Source: Lachnospiraceae bacterium
Lineage (GTDB): Bacteria > Bacillota > Clostridia > Lachnospirales > Lachnospiraceae
DNA length: 64,000 bases
Direction of reading: 5' to 3'
Assembly (NCBI GenBank): GCA_009774625.1
Contig: VSOB01000002.1
Location: 1 to 64,000 of the forward strand
The notes beneath the pieces were generated by a model. That model ran no database searches. It saw only the letters and a program-made list of their open reading frames with translations, and was not told where the DNA came from. This document shows positions 1 through 8,694 of this stretch, in pieces (the stretch's first letter is position 1; every line of letters starts with the position of its first letter). The translations under genes were made by a program, and so were the position numbers.

Positions 1-31
1 ACATCTTTCCTCTCCTGTAAAGGAGAAATAA

Positions 32-643
32 TTAACCTTTTCCGTCCTTTCCATATCGCATCGGTTCCGACATATGTACATTAAAAAATGAAATGGCCGG
101 CCCCATGCCAAAGGCAGACACAAGTGTGCCCACCCCCACCACTGCGCCCAGCCCAAACCCGATGGCTGCTGCAATCAGATCACAGGTCACTCTGACAAGG
201 AAAAATTTCCATTGTTTTCTCTGCGATATACATAGAGCTATGGCATCATAGGTGGATACTCCCAGATCTCCCACATAGTACAGTGAAGATGCCATGCACA
301 AAAGCAGCACGCCTGCAATCAGCAGCACCGCCCTTGCCGGAACAGTATCCGCAAACGGTGGTCTGTTCCATATCCAGGTGGAAAAATCCACCATATACCC
401 CAGCAGAAAAATATTGATAAAAGTACCCAGCCCGATCTTTTTCCGGTCTGCCAGAAACACGCCTGCCAGCATCAGCAGATTCAGCAGCATATAAAACGTA
501 CCAAAAGAGATGGATGTATGTCCGCAGACTCCATGCGCAAATACCTGAAAGGGATCCATACCAAAAGCGGACGCATTGAACATTCCCACTGCAAATCCGC
601 TCAGCAGCACACCTGCTGCTGTCATCACAATGCGCTTTTTCAT
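32..643 (-). CDS. YczE/YitT-like integral membrane protein
   Basis: A 203-residue hydrophobic protein with about five or six predicted membrane segments. The look is that of the YczE-type membrane protein family, whose molecular role is poorly known; that assignment is from overall pattern, not from a catalytic motif. The ATG at 643 is preferred over an upstream in-frame ATG because AGGGAGG lies about 10 bases before it. The ATG overlaps the hemL stop as ATGA, so it is probably translationally coupled to hemL, although a link to heme synthesis is not evident. Confidence 0.65.
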   Translation of the reverse strand: MKKRIVMTAAGVLLSGFAVGMFNASAFGMDPFQVFAHGVCGHTSISFGTFYMLLNLLMLAGVFLADRKKIGLGTFINIFLLGYMVDFSTWIWNRPPFADTVPARAVLLIAGVLLLCMASSLYYVGDLGVSTYDAIALCISQRKQWKFFLVRVTCDLIAAAIGFGLGAVVGVGTLVSAFGMGPAISFFNVHMSEPMRYGKDGKG

Positions 644-1920
644 TTTTCTGTTTCCTCCCTGTGAAAGCATCGGATACATGCCGCCGTTTTTTCCAGATCT
701 TCCTGACTGTGTGCAGCGGATACGAACATGGCTTCAAACCGGGAAGGCGCCACATAAATACCATGTTCCAACATATGCCCGAAATATGCCGTATAGGCCT
801 CCGCATCCGACAAAGCGGCGCTTTCATAATCCCGCACCGGCCGGTCCGTAAAAAATGCACCAAGAAGCGAACCGATCTGATTTACCCGGATTCCCTCACA
901 CTCCCGGAAAGCCTCCGCCAGAAATGCCGCCTTCTCCCCGATCTCTCTGTAAATTTCCGGATGCTCCATCAATACGGACAATGTGGCAATCCCTGCCGTC
1001 GTTGCGACCGGATTGCCGGACAGCGTACCGGCCTGATACACACTGCCCACAGGAGCCACACAGTCCATAATCTCCTGCCTCCCCCCATAGACGGCAAGCG
1101 GCATCCCGCCGCCCACGATCTTACCCAATGTGGTCAGATCCGGTCTGACTCCATAATATTCCTGCGCACCGCCCAGTCCCAGACGAAATCCGGTGATCAC
1201 TTCATCAAACAGCAGCAGACTTCCGTACTGTTCCGTGATCTTACGCAAAAACTCCAAAAATCCTTCCTCCGGCAACACCACACCCATATTGGCCGCCGCC
1301 GGTTCCACGATCAGGCAGGCAATCTGATCCCCAAAGTCCCGGAAAATATCCGTTACCGACTGTCTGTCATTATAGGATGCCACCAACGTATGTTCTGTAT
1401 AAGAAACCGGTACACCTGCGCTGTCCGGCACGCCGCCTGTCATCGCCCCGCTTCCGGCCTTTACGAGCAGGCCGTCCGAATGTCCATGATAGCATCCTTT
1501 GAATTTTACGATCTTATCCCTGCCCGTATAACCTCTGGCTGCCCGGACGGCACTCATCACAGCCTCCGTGCCGGAATTTACCAGTCTGAGTTTTTCCATA
1601 GATGGCATACAACTGCGGATCAGCCCGGCAAGCCGTACCTCCTTTTGTGTCGGCGCTCCAAAGGTCAGCCCGTCCGCCACAGCCTTTTGTACCTTTTCCA
1701 CCACCTCCGGATGGGCATGCCCCAATATACCCGGCCCCCAGGAACAGACATAATCAATCCATTCATTTCCGTCCTCATCCAACAGTCTGTCACCCTTTGC
1801 ACTTCTGATAAACAGCGGTGTGCGTCCCACACTGCGAAATGCCCGGACCGGGCTGTTCACTCCGCCCGGCATCAGGGTACACGCCTTCCTGTACAGTGCC
1901 TCTGATCGTTTTATATTCAC
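640..1920 (-). CDS. hemL: Glutamate-1-semialdehyde 2,1-aminomutase
   Basis: Cytosolic PLP enzyme that converts glutamate-1-semialdehyde to 5-aminolevulinate in the C5 route to tetrapyrroles. Family marks include the NSGTEAVMSAVRAARG segment, the LLFDEVITGFR strand and the TTLGKIVGGG loop whose lysine (about residue 265) should hold PLP. The start chosen is GTG at 1920: an upstream in-frame ATG at 1935 overlaps the GGAGGT Shine-Dalgarno sequence, which sits 7 bases before the GTG. The 426-residue product has the usual length. No other hem gene is in the window; the next gene downstream is a YczE-like membrane protein. Confidence 0.95.
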   Translation of the reverse strand: MNIKRSEALYRKACTLMPGGVNSPVRAFRSVGRTPLFIRSAKGDRLLDEDGNEWIDYVCSWGPGILGHAHPEVVEKVQKAVADGLTFGAPTQKEVRLAGLIRSCMPSMEKLRLVNSGTEAVMSAVRAARGYTGRDKIVKFKGCYHGHSDGLLVKAGSGAMTGGVPDSAGVPVSYTEHTLVASYNDRQSVTDIFRDFGDQIACLIVEPAAANMGVVLPEEGFLEFLRKITEQYGSLLLFDEVITGFRLGLGGAQEYYGVRPDLTTLGKIVGGGMPLAVYGGRQEIMDCVAPVGSVYQAGTLSGNPVATTAGIATLSVLMEHPEIYREIGEKAAFLAEAFRECEGIRVNQIGSLLGAFFTDRPVRDYESAALSDAEAYTAYFGHMLEHGIYVAPSRFEAMFVSAAHSQEDLEKTAACIRCFHREETEK

Positions 1921-1964
1921 ATTTCCTACCTCCATATACCGTCAAAATATGCCATAACAGAGTA

Positions 1965-1993
1965 AGAGTATCACATGTCCGGCCGGAATACAA
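1965..1993 (-). promoter_or_regulatory. Candidate sigma-A promoter of hemL
   Basis: On the minus strand TTGTAT, a 17-base spacer and TACTCT precede hemL. The -10 match is weak, so this is tentative. Confidence 0.35.
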
Positions 1994-2142
1994 GCAGCAA
2001 TCCTCTGCCTCGGTACGCCGGAAGATTCCCCGGTGTACTTTGTTATCGTGCGCCATAATCTTACTTTTTTATATGCAGATCCTGACTTACATATATGGAT
2101 GCCTGTATTGCTCTTATCACATATATCTTACGAAAAACGGCA

Positions 2143-2171
2143 TAAAAAAACAGCCGTTTGATAACGGCTGT
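2143..2171 (-). terminator. Rho-independent terminator
   Basis: A perfect 9-bp stem (ACAGCCGTT/AACGGCTGT) with a TGAT loop is followed on the minus strand by seven T. It would end transcripts arriving from the hemerythrin/receiver gene, about 200 bases downstream of its stop. Confidence 0.8.
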
Positions 2172-2367
2172 TATATAAAAGAAGCATGTCCACGGGCATT
2201 TCCGCTCAGTGCTTCCGGCGTTGACAAAAGACAATGCCGCTGTTATTTAATTTGCATGGGATCCCGCTTATCTTTCCCAGTCAAAAAATGATCCTGCAAT
2301 ATCTCTTTTTGCATCGCACACGATGACGGCAAATCCCCATCCATGTGCGATGCTGTAAAAATAAATC
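2172..2367. other. Intergenic stretch with long inverted repeat
   Basis: No convincing gene is seen. The main structure is a 10-bp inverted repeat, GCATCGCACA at 2311-2320 and TGTGCGATGC at 2344-2353, flanked by A/T runs that could lengthen the stem. There is no good U-tract on either side, so it is not a clean terminator; it may be a 3' UTR stabilising structure of the upstream minus-strand gene. Confidence 0.4.
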
Positions 2368-3732
2368 CTATGAAATCCCTGCACTTTTCCCTTCAAAAAA
2401 TGCATCTATATTTCTCTTGATTTCCGCAGGCTTTTCACTTTTCAGCATATAGCCGGCCGGCTTGAGAGGAATAATCTTGCTGATGCTTGATTTGTCAACC
2501 CTGCCGGTCAGAAAGATCACCGGGACATCTGCAAACTCAGTCTCAGAACGGATCATCTCCAGTACCTGCGCCCCATCGCAGACCGGCATATTGTAATCCA
2601 GCAAAACAAGATCCGGCTCTTCCAGCGTCATACAGCGGATTGCGGCTACACCGGACTTGGCTAAAGTGACCTGATAGTCTTTTTCCAACAGTCTTTTTAA
2701 AGCCTGCAGGACAACATCAGAATCATCCACCACCAGCAGTTTCTTTTTTCTGCTGTTGTTTGCCTCCTCATTTTTCAGCAGGTACTTCTGTACTTCTTCC
2801 ATTGCATTTTCGGCTCTGATGGAAGGTTCATTCGTCCCTTTTACCTTTCTGGGGGTCATGGCGCAATACGCAAAATATCCTGCTCCTGTATCAAATAACA
2901 GACTGTGTTGGGGAAGCTGCCTTTCAAAAGTACGCTCAAACTGCTCAAAAGTCAGCAGGTTTTCACCGCGTATACTGCGTTTTTCATTGTCTGGAAAATA
3001 CTCCTTGATACGTTCTACAAACTGCCTTGCCGTGTATCTGGCCGCATTCATCAACATGACATCCAGTTTTTCCGATTCATTGCCAATGATTTTCCCCACT
3101 GTATTCAACAGCAGCTTTTCTTCAAATACCAGAATGATTTCCTGCTGTTCCCCGCTTTCCGTCACATATAAAAGACGGTAATAAATACCGTTCCCAAATT
3201 TCTCTCCGCCATAGCATTCGCTGACAATCCGTGATTCCAGGCAAAACATGTCTTTTAAAAGCCGTATAATCACCTGTCTCAGCACAATACGCTCTTCCTC
3301 CGGCAGAAGATTCACCCATTTGTTGGTTCCGCTTTCCTTCACAATGGCCTGATCCTCTGTCAGTGTATGTCCGATCAGCCATCCTGCGCAGACACCCAGA
3401 AAATGGTCAATGGCATCTTTGTCATAACGGGTCTGCTCCAGTTCCTTTTCAAGAGACGGGAGCATACGCAGGCGGAAATCCTCATGAAGATGCCTGTGCA
3501 TATCCAGATCCTTATAATAAATGGTGGCCATATAGGCCTCCTCTTCCGCAAAATGTTTCAGCGCATGGTCCTTAAAATACTTGATGACCTCCTGACATAC
3601 CCACGGACTCTTGTCCTCCTGTTCACTGAACGCAAACAGCCTGTTCATAATGGTAAAAAGTTTCTTATGCTCCCTGTCAATAAAGTCTACGCCTATATTA
3701 AATCTGTTCTCCCATACCAGTTGATTTCCCAT
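2368..3732 (-). CDS. Bacteriohemerythrin with C-terminal response-regulator receiver domain
   Basis: Predicted cytosolic oxygen or redox signalling protein of 454 residues. Residues 1-130 are a hemerythrin domain with the diiron ligands in place: H22, H56, E/H around 60-64, H79, H83 and the late GHTLTED segment near 120. The middle (about 150-320) is unassigned, possibly CheX/CheC-like. Residues from about 335 form a CheY-type receiver with the DD pair, the phospho-acceptor in LLDYNMP and the FLTG threonine. ATG at 3732 follows AAAGGAGGAGGG by 6 bases; an upstream in-frame ATG lacks such a site. No output domain is visible, which suggests protein-protein signalling. Confidence 0.85.
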   Translation of the reverse strand: MGNQLVWENRFNIGVDFIDREHKKLFTIMNRLFAFSEQEDKSPWVCQEVIKYFKDHALKHFAEEEAYMATIYYKDLDMHRHLHEDFRLRMLPSLEKELEQTRYDKDAIDHFLGVCAGWLIGHTLTEDQAIVKESGTNKWVNLLPEEERIVLRQVIIRLLKDMFCLESRIVSECYGGEKFGNGIYYRLLYVTESGEQQEIILVFEEKLLLNTVGKIIGNESEKLDVMLMNAARYTARQFVERIKEYFPDNEKRSIRGENLLTFEQFERTFERQLPQHSLLFDTGAGYFAYCAMTPRKVKGTNEPSIRAENAMEEVQKYLLKNEEANNSRKKKLLVVDDSDVVLQALKRLLEKDYQVTLAKSGVAAIRCMTLEEPDLVLLDYNMPVCDGAQVLEMIRSETEFADVPVIFLTGRVDKSSISKIIPLKPAGYMLKSEKPAEIKRNIDAFFEGKSAGIS

Positions 3733-3892
3733 ACTGTCCCTCCTCCTTTTAGTATAGTTTAAATACTGCATATCCTCTATATCTCATATGATAGCTTCCT
3801 GTTTTTATTCTTATCGTATTATATGGTTTATACGAATGGATTGCACCTGTCCCATTTTGATGCAAACCGCAAATTCCCCAAAATATGTATAT

Positions 3893-4250
3893 CAAAAAAA
3901 TAAGCAGGACGATAAGCCGGGTTATGTCGTGAATGATCATCTATCCAGGACTATTGTCGCCAATAGCCTCCAGCGACCCACCTGAAAGCAGGCCGGGCCG
4001 GCCTGTCGCTTTCGTTTCGGTCTTGCTTCGGATGGGGTTTACATATGCCCCTGCCGTTACCGGCAGGGCGGTAGTCTCTTACACTACCCTTCCAACCTTA
4101 CCAGATTTCCTGGCGGTACATTTCTGTTGCACTCTCCTTGGAGTCGCCTCCACCGGACGTTATCCGGCATCCTGCCCTGTGAAGCCCGGACTTTCCTCAC
4201 CTGCCGCCTTTCGGCAATTGCAGCCGCGATCATTTGTCCTACTTATTTTT
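3893..4250 (-). ncRNA. rnpB: RNase P RNA (class A-like)
   Basis: The RNA component of RNase P, which trims tRNA 5' ends. The minus strand has the conserved GAGGAAAGTCCGGGC block (reverse complement near 4185-4200), ACAGGGCAGGATGCCGGATA just after it, and the 3' segment ending GACATAACCCGGCTTA. The ends pair as P1: AATAAGTAGGAC at 4247-4236 with GTCCTGCTTATT at 3910-3899, one G-U pair. That helix is followed by a run of T, so P1 may double as terminator. Ends are approximate. Confidence 0.95.
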
Positions 4251-4275
4251 TTATCATAAATAATTCTCTGCGATC

Positions 4276-4305
4276 ATTATACATGAAATACACTGCCGCC
4301 CACAA
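4276..4305 (-). promoter_or_regulatory. Candidate rnpB promoter inside the end of the kinase gene
   Basis: TTGTGG, 18 bases, then a perfect TATAAT on the minus strand. The -10 overlaps the stop codon of the upstream kinase gene, giving a start roughly 20 bases before the RNase P RNA. Confidence 0.5.
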
Positions 4306-5932
4306 ATTCCCGGACGATAGAGTTTTTCGGCAGTTCCTCACTGCTGACTCCCAGAAAATATTCCAGGAATTTTAAAAGCCTTTTGGCCTCATAATATTCC
4401 GGTTCTCCCGGCTGTATGCTGAACAGAAGCGGCTCTGCAAACTGCTTCAGCACAGCCAGTTCATAGATCAGCACCGAATTGAACGTGGCATCCGCACTTT
4501 CCTGGAAAGGGAAAATATTTTCTTCCTCACCTCTGCGCACGGACTGCCACATGGCCAGTGTCCGCTGAGCGGACGTGCCTCTCGTTCTGGCATCCCGCAC
4601 CAGTCTGCGCAGCAGCCGTCCGTCCGTTGTGGGAATCCGATTGTGCTCATCCACATTCAGACTGGTCAGCGCACTGATATAAATCTTATACTTGCTCTTA
4701 CCCGGAAGGGAAAAGGACATTTTGTCATTGAGGCCGTGGATGCCTTCAATCACAAGAATATCGTCCTTGCCCAGTGTTTTAAAATTCCCTTTGTATTCCC
4801 GCTTACCGGTCTTGAAATTAAAGGTGGGGAGTTCCACTGTCTTACCCGCCAGCAGCGCACTCATATCTTCATTGAACTTCGCCACATCAATGGCTTCCAG
4901 GCATTCAAAATTATAATTGCCGTTTTCGTCTTTGGGCGTCAGCTCCCTGTCAATAAAGTAATCGTCCACAGCAATGGGGTGGGGCTTCATACCATAAGAA
5001 CGAAGCTGCACCGACAGTCTGTGGGCAAAAGTGGTCTTGCCGGAAGAGGACGGTCCCGCAATCATGACAAACTTAATGCCGCCCCGGCTGGCAATATCCT
5101 GGGCAATTTCCGCAATGCGGCGCTCCTGCAGAGCTTCCTGCACCAGAATCAGTTCTGAAATGCCGCCGGCGCAGATCTGATCATTCAGATCTCCTACAGT
5201 ATCAATGTCCATCATCTCTCCCCAGACGGTAGACTGCTGCAATGTCCGGAACAGCTTATCTCTCGGCACAAAATAGTCCAGTGTTTTAGGCGCATGCCGG
5301 TCAGGCAGAAGCAGCATCAGTCCGCCTTCATAGGAAATCACTTTAAAATACTTCACATAACCGGCGGACGGCAGCATATACCCATAATAATAATCATAAT
5401 ACTCTCCCATCCGGTATACATTGACAGTGGAGCTTCTTCTGTACCGGAACAGCTTTCTCTTATCTTCCATGCCGTACCGTTCAAACAGCTCCAGCGCTTC
5501 TTCGATCGGATAGGTTTTCTTCTCAATGGGCACATTTTCCATCACAAGCTGCTGCATCCGGACATTCAGACGCTCCATCAGCGTTTCATCCACCCTGAGC
5601 TTTCCCCGCAGGCTGCAATAGTATCCCTGGCCGATGGCAAACTCCACCTTAATCCGCTCGATCTTCTCCTTCTCCTCCACATCGTACAGCGCTTTGATCA
5701 ACAGCATAATGGCAGTCCGCACATATGCCTTATGTCCTGCAGAATTTTTCAGGGTAATGAACTCCAGCACACAGTCCTTTTCCGCCTGCTTCATCAATTC
5801 GGTAATCTTACCGTTCACAATCACCAGCGCTATCGTATCCTCATACTGCTTCTGATAGGCTTCCGCTATCTTTTCATAGGTAATGCCTGACTCATACTGC
5901 TTTGTTTCCCCATTGATGGTAACTTTTATCAT
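4277..5932 (-). CDS. TGS-domain nucleoside (uridine) kinase-like protein
   Basis: A 551-residue protein with three parts. Residues 1-65 resemble a TGS domain, as in threonyl-tRNA synthetase; about 70-230 resemble the ThrRS editing-domain region; the C-terminal half is a uridine kinase/phosphoribulokinase P-loop domain with GPSSSGKTT near 293 and an IAVDDYF strand. The substrate is uncertain; uridine/cytidine phosphorylation is the family guess. ATG at 5932 follows GGGAGG by 7 bases, so the longer upstream reading is rejected. It lies 17 bases after the Nif3-like gene, probably co-transcribed. Confidence 0.85.
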   Translation of the reverse strand: MIKVTINGETKQYESGITYEKIAEAYQKQYEDTIALVIVNGKITELMKQAEKDCVLEFITLKNSAGHKAYVRTAIMLLIKALYDVEEKEKIERIKVEFAIGQGYYCSLRGKLRVDETLMERLNVRMQQLVMENVPIEKKTYPIEEALELFERYGMEDKRKLFRYRRSSTVNVYRMGEYYDYYYGYMLPSAGYVKYFKVISYEGGLMLLLPDRHAPKTLDYFVPRDKLFRTLQQSTVWGEMMDIDTVGDLNDQICAGGISELILVQEALQERRIAEIAQDIASRGGIKFVMIAGPSSSGKTTFAHRLSVQLRSYGMKPHPIAVDDYFIDRELTPKDENGNYNFECLEAIDVAKFNEDMSALLAGKTVELPTFNFKTGKREYKGNFKTLGKDDILVIEGIHGLNDKMSFSLPGKSKYKIYISALTSLNVDEHNRIPTTDGRLLRRLVRDARTRGTSAQRTLAMWQSVRRGEEENIFPFQESADATFNSVLIYELAVLKQFAEPLLFSIQPGEPEYYEAKRLLKFLEYFLGVSSEELPKNSIVREFVGGSVFHV

Positions 5933-5949
5933 ACCCAACCTCCCAATAA

Positions 5950-6732
5950 TTACAGGATCCAGAACGGATTCTTCTCTTCGGCCCGCCAGATGGTCAGTTC
6001 CTTCCATTCCCGTTCCAGATATGCTTCCATATAAGGCAGGAAAATCTGCTCCAGACCGTAATGTCCTGCGTCAATCACACACAGCCCCATCGCCATCGCG
6101 TCAATCCCCTCATGGTGATCGATGTCCCCGGTAATCAGCACATCCGCTCTCATCTCCACTGATTTTCCGATCACACTCTTGCCGGAACCGGGACAGATGG
6201 CAGCAAGAGATACCTTTTGGTCTCTTCCTCCGAATATCTTTACGGATTCCAGATGAAAGACTTCTTTGATCCGTTCACCCAGGGCCTTAAGAGAAACAGC
6301 CTCCGGTAAAGTTCCCAGTCTGCCGATGCCCTCCTGTCTTTCCCCGTCCTCAAAAGTCACATCCAGGACCCGGCGCTGTTTCAGACCGATCCGGTCTGCC
6401 GCTGCATCTGCCATACTCAGTACGTCAAAATTGGTATGCATGGCATAACAGCAAATATCCGCCCCTAAAAGTTTTACAAGCCGCCTGCCGATAAAATCCC
6501 CGTCATTGATCTGCTTTCTGGCGGAAAAAATCAGCGGATGGTGCGTCAGCAGCAAATCCGCTCCCCGGCGCACCGCTTCCTCCACCACTAAGTCTGTGGC
6601 ATCCAGTGCCAGCAGTACATTTCTGATCTCCTTATCCGCCCTGCCTGCCAGCAGACCCACATTATCCCAGCTCTCCGCAAAAGAACAGGGCCACATCGTT
6701 TCCAGTCCTCTGACCAATTCCTTACATTGCAT
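5950..6732 (-). CDS. Nif3-like dinuclear metal centre protein
   Basis: Member of the Nif3/YbgI/YqfO family, formerly labelled GTP cyclohydrolase type 2, role unclear. Metal-binding motifs are visible: LLLTHHPLIF near residue 60, HTNFDV near 100 and a C-terminal DAGHYGLEQ. At 260 residues it is the short form that lacks the PII-like insertion of longer homologues. The start follows AGGAG. It sits right after trmK, the same order as yqfN-yqfO in Bacillus. Confidence 0.9.
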   Translation of the reverse strand: MQCKELVRGLETMWPCSFAESWDNVGLLAGRADKEIRNVLLALDATDLVVEEAVRRGADLLLTHHPLIFSARKQINDGDFIGRRLVKLLGADICCYAMHTNFDVLSMADAAADRIGLKQRRVLDVTFEDGERQEGIGRLGTLPEAVSLKALGERIKEVFHLESVKIFGGRDQKVSLAAICPGSGKSVIGKSVEMRADVLITGDIDHHEGIDAMAMGLCVIDAGHYGLEQIFLPYMEAYLEREWKELTIWRAEEKNPFWIL

Positions 6733-6791
6733 ATGTACACTCCTGCCGTTTTTATGTTATCTGTTTTTGTCCGCAAAGATGCCCGGCGCTC

Positions 6792-7532
6792 TCACCTTTG
6801 GTCAAAACAGGACAACGCAAATTCCCTGATTCGCGCCGACTGTAAAAGCTCCGTCAGACGCCTGCCGTTGGCAGCAGATTCATTTCCGGCCTGCGCCAAA
6901 ATCCGGCTGCTGATCGCCGTCTCCCGTTCCTGCTCCCATAACAGATACTGATACAATATCCTGTGCTGTTTCTGCAGAAGATCCGGGCCATACCTGTCAT
7001 ATGCCTGCTGACGCACGTCCTTTGCTATTTCCTCCACATTACGGACATTGCCTGCCGGCTCCGGGACCACTCTGATCATGGGGTAGTATTTTCCGTCCTC
7101 ATACACCATATCTTCCTGCAGAATCCGAAGCCCCAACCTGCGCAGAAACGCTCTGACCTGCCCGATATCCGACTGAGGCTGCAGGATCATCTCTCTCATC
7201 GTCCGTATCTTCTCCCGGCCCTTTGTCAGTATCCTGATAACCAGCCTGCCGCCCATACCCGCCAGAATCAGACAGTCTGCCTCTCCGCACTCCAGCGCCT
7301 CCACACCGTCCGAACGTCTTGTCTCTATGTATTCTTCCAAAGCAAAAGCTCTGATATGCTCCCTGGCCCGTTCCAGTGGCCCGGCATTGACATCCATAGC
7401 GATCACTTTGGTACAGATTCGGTTCTGCACCAGATAGATCGGCACATATCCGTGATCACAGCCCACATCACATACCACGCTTCCGGGAGAGACCAGATCC
7501 GCCACTGCCTTCAGTCTGTTTGATAATTCCAC
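6792..7532 (-). CDS. trmK: tRNA (adenine-22-N1)-methyltransferase
   Basis: SAM-dependent enzyme that methylates N1 of A22 in the D-arm of certain tRNAs. The Rossmann SAM motif is at residues 20-30 (VCDVGCDHGYVP), with AMDVNAGPL next and LAGMGG in motif IV. The 246-residue length fits the family (TrmK/YqfN). It starts 8 bases after the rpoD stop and is followed by the Nif3-like gene, a gene order conserved in Firmicutes. Confidence 0.92.
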   Translation of the reverse strand: MELSNRLKAVADLVSPGSVVCDVGCDHGYVPIYLVQNRICTKVIAMDVNAGPLERAREHIRAFALEEYIETRRSDGVEALECGEADCLILAGMGGRLVIRILTKGREKIRTMREMILQPQSDIGQVRAFLRRLGLRILQEDMVYEDGKYYPMIRVVPEPAGNVRNVEEIAKDVRQQAYDRYGPDLLQKQHRILYQYLLWEQERETAISSRILAQAGNESAANGRRLTELLQSARIREFALSCFDQR

Positions 7533-7540
7533 TGTTCCCT

Positions 7541-8653
7541 CTAATCCAGATAGTCCTTCAGTTTGCGGCTTCTGCTGGGATGACGCAGCTTTCTCAGCGC
7601 TTTTGCCTCAATCTGCCTGATTCGTTCACGGGTTACATTAAATTCCTTACCCACTTCCTCCAATGTACGGGCCCTTCCGTCATCCAGGCCGAAACGGAGC
7701 CTGAGCACCTTCTGTTCCCGTTCTGTCAGAGTTCCCAGCACCTCCACCAACTGCTCTTTTAAAAGGGTAAAGGCCGCTGCATCCGACGGTACAGGTACAT
7801 TGTCATCCTGAATAAAGTCTCCCAGATGACTGTCCTCCTCCTCGCCGATGGGTGTTTCCAAAGAAACCGGCTCCTGTGAAATCTTCAGGATTTCCCGCAC
7901 CCTGTCCTCCGGCATATTCATCTCTTCGGCAATCTCTTCCGGTGTGGGTTCCCTTCCCAGCTCCTGCAGGAGCTGTCTGCTCACACGAATCAATTTGTTG
8001 ATCGTTTCTACCATATGCACCGGAATCCGGATGGTTCTTGCCTGGTCGGCAATCGCCCTTGTAATGGCCTGACGGATCCACCAGGTGGCATATGTGGAGA
8101 ACTTATACCCTTTCCGATAATCAAATTTCTCCACAGCCTTGATCAGACCCATATTGCCTTCCTGAATCAGATCCAGAAACAGCATCCCTCTGCCCACATA
8201 ACGCTTGGCAATGCTGACCACAAGACGCAGATTGGCTTCCGCCAGACGTTTTTTAGCCTCCGCATCCCCCAGCTCCATCCGTTTGGCCAGTTCGATTTCT
8301 TCCTCCGCATTCAGAAGCGGCACTTTGCCGATCTCTTTCAGATACATCCTGACAGGATCCTCTATACTCACACCGTCCGGTACAGACAAATCAATGTTTT
8401 CCACATTGACTTCGTCCTCTTCCGCCAGAATGATCTCTTCCTCATCCACATCATCATCTTCGGTGATGCGCAGTACATCCACATGGTTCTGTTCCAACAT
8501 CTCTATGATTTGTTCAAACTGCTCTTCTTCCAGAGTCAGATCATGAAAAAAATCATTGATCTCCTGATATTCCAGAACATTTTTCTTCTTTTTGGCAATG
8601 TTCAAGAGTTCTTTCATCTTCTCGTCAAACTTTGCCCTTGTGTTTTCGTCCAT
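7541..8653 (-). CDS. rpoD: Primary RNA polymerase sigma factor (sigma-A)
   Basis: Housekeeping sigma factor, 370 residues, directing RNA polymerase to -10/-35 promoters. An acidic N-terminal region 1.1 is followed by [11 protein letters not shown] (region 1.2), the [14 protein letters not shown] segment of region 2.3/2.4 and the C-terminal HTH of region 4.2 with [15 protein letters not shown]. Its presence agrees with the many TTGACA-17-TATAAT promoters here. It lies between dnaG and trmK in the classical macromolecular-synthesis operon. Confidence 0.98.
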   Translation of the reverse strand: MDENTRAKFDEKMKELLNIAKKKKNVLEYQEINDFFHDLTLEEEQFEQIIEMLEQNHVDVLRITEDDDVDEEEIILAEEDEVNVENIDLSVPDGVSIEDPVRMYLKEIGKVPLLNAEEEIELAKRMELGDAEAKKRLAEANLRLVVSIAKRYVGRGMLFLDLIQEGNMGLIKAVEKFDYRKGYKFSTYATWWIRQAITRAIADQARTIRIPVHMVETINKLIRVSRQLLQELGREPTPEEIAEEMNMPEDRVREILKISQEPVSLETPIGEEEDSHLGDFIQDDNVPVPSDAAAFTLLKEQLVEVLGTLTEREQKVLRLRFGLDDGRARTLEEVGKEFNVTRERIRQIEAKALRKLRHPSRSRKLKDYLD

Positions 8654-8694
8654 TCAGTGGTCCATCCTTCCATAACTTGTTATTTATTTTTACC

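Noticed and set aside
661..1905. A 414-codon open frame on the plus strand
   Set aside because: It is the mirror of hemL and shows no protein-like features.
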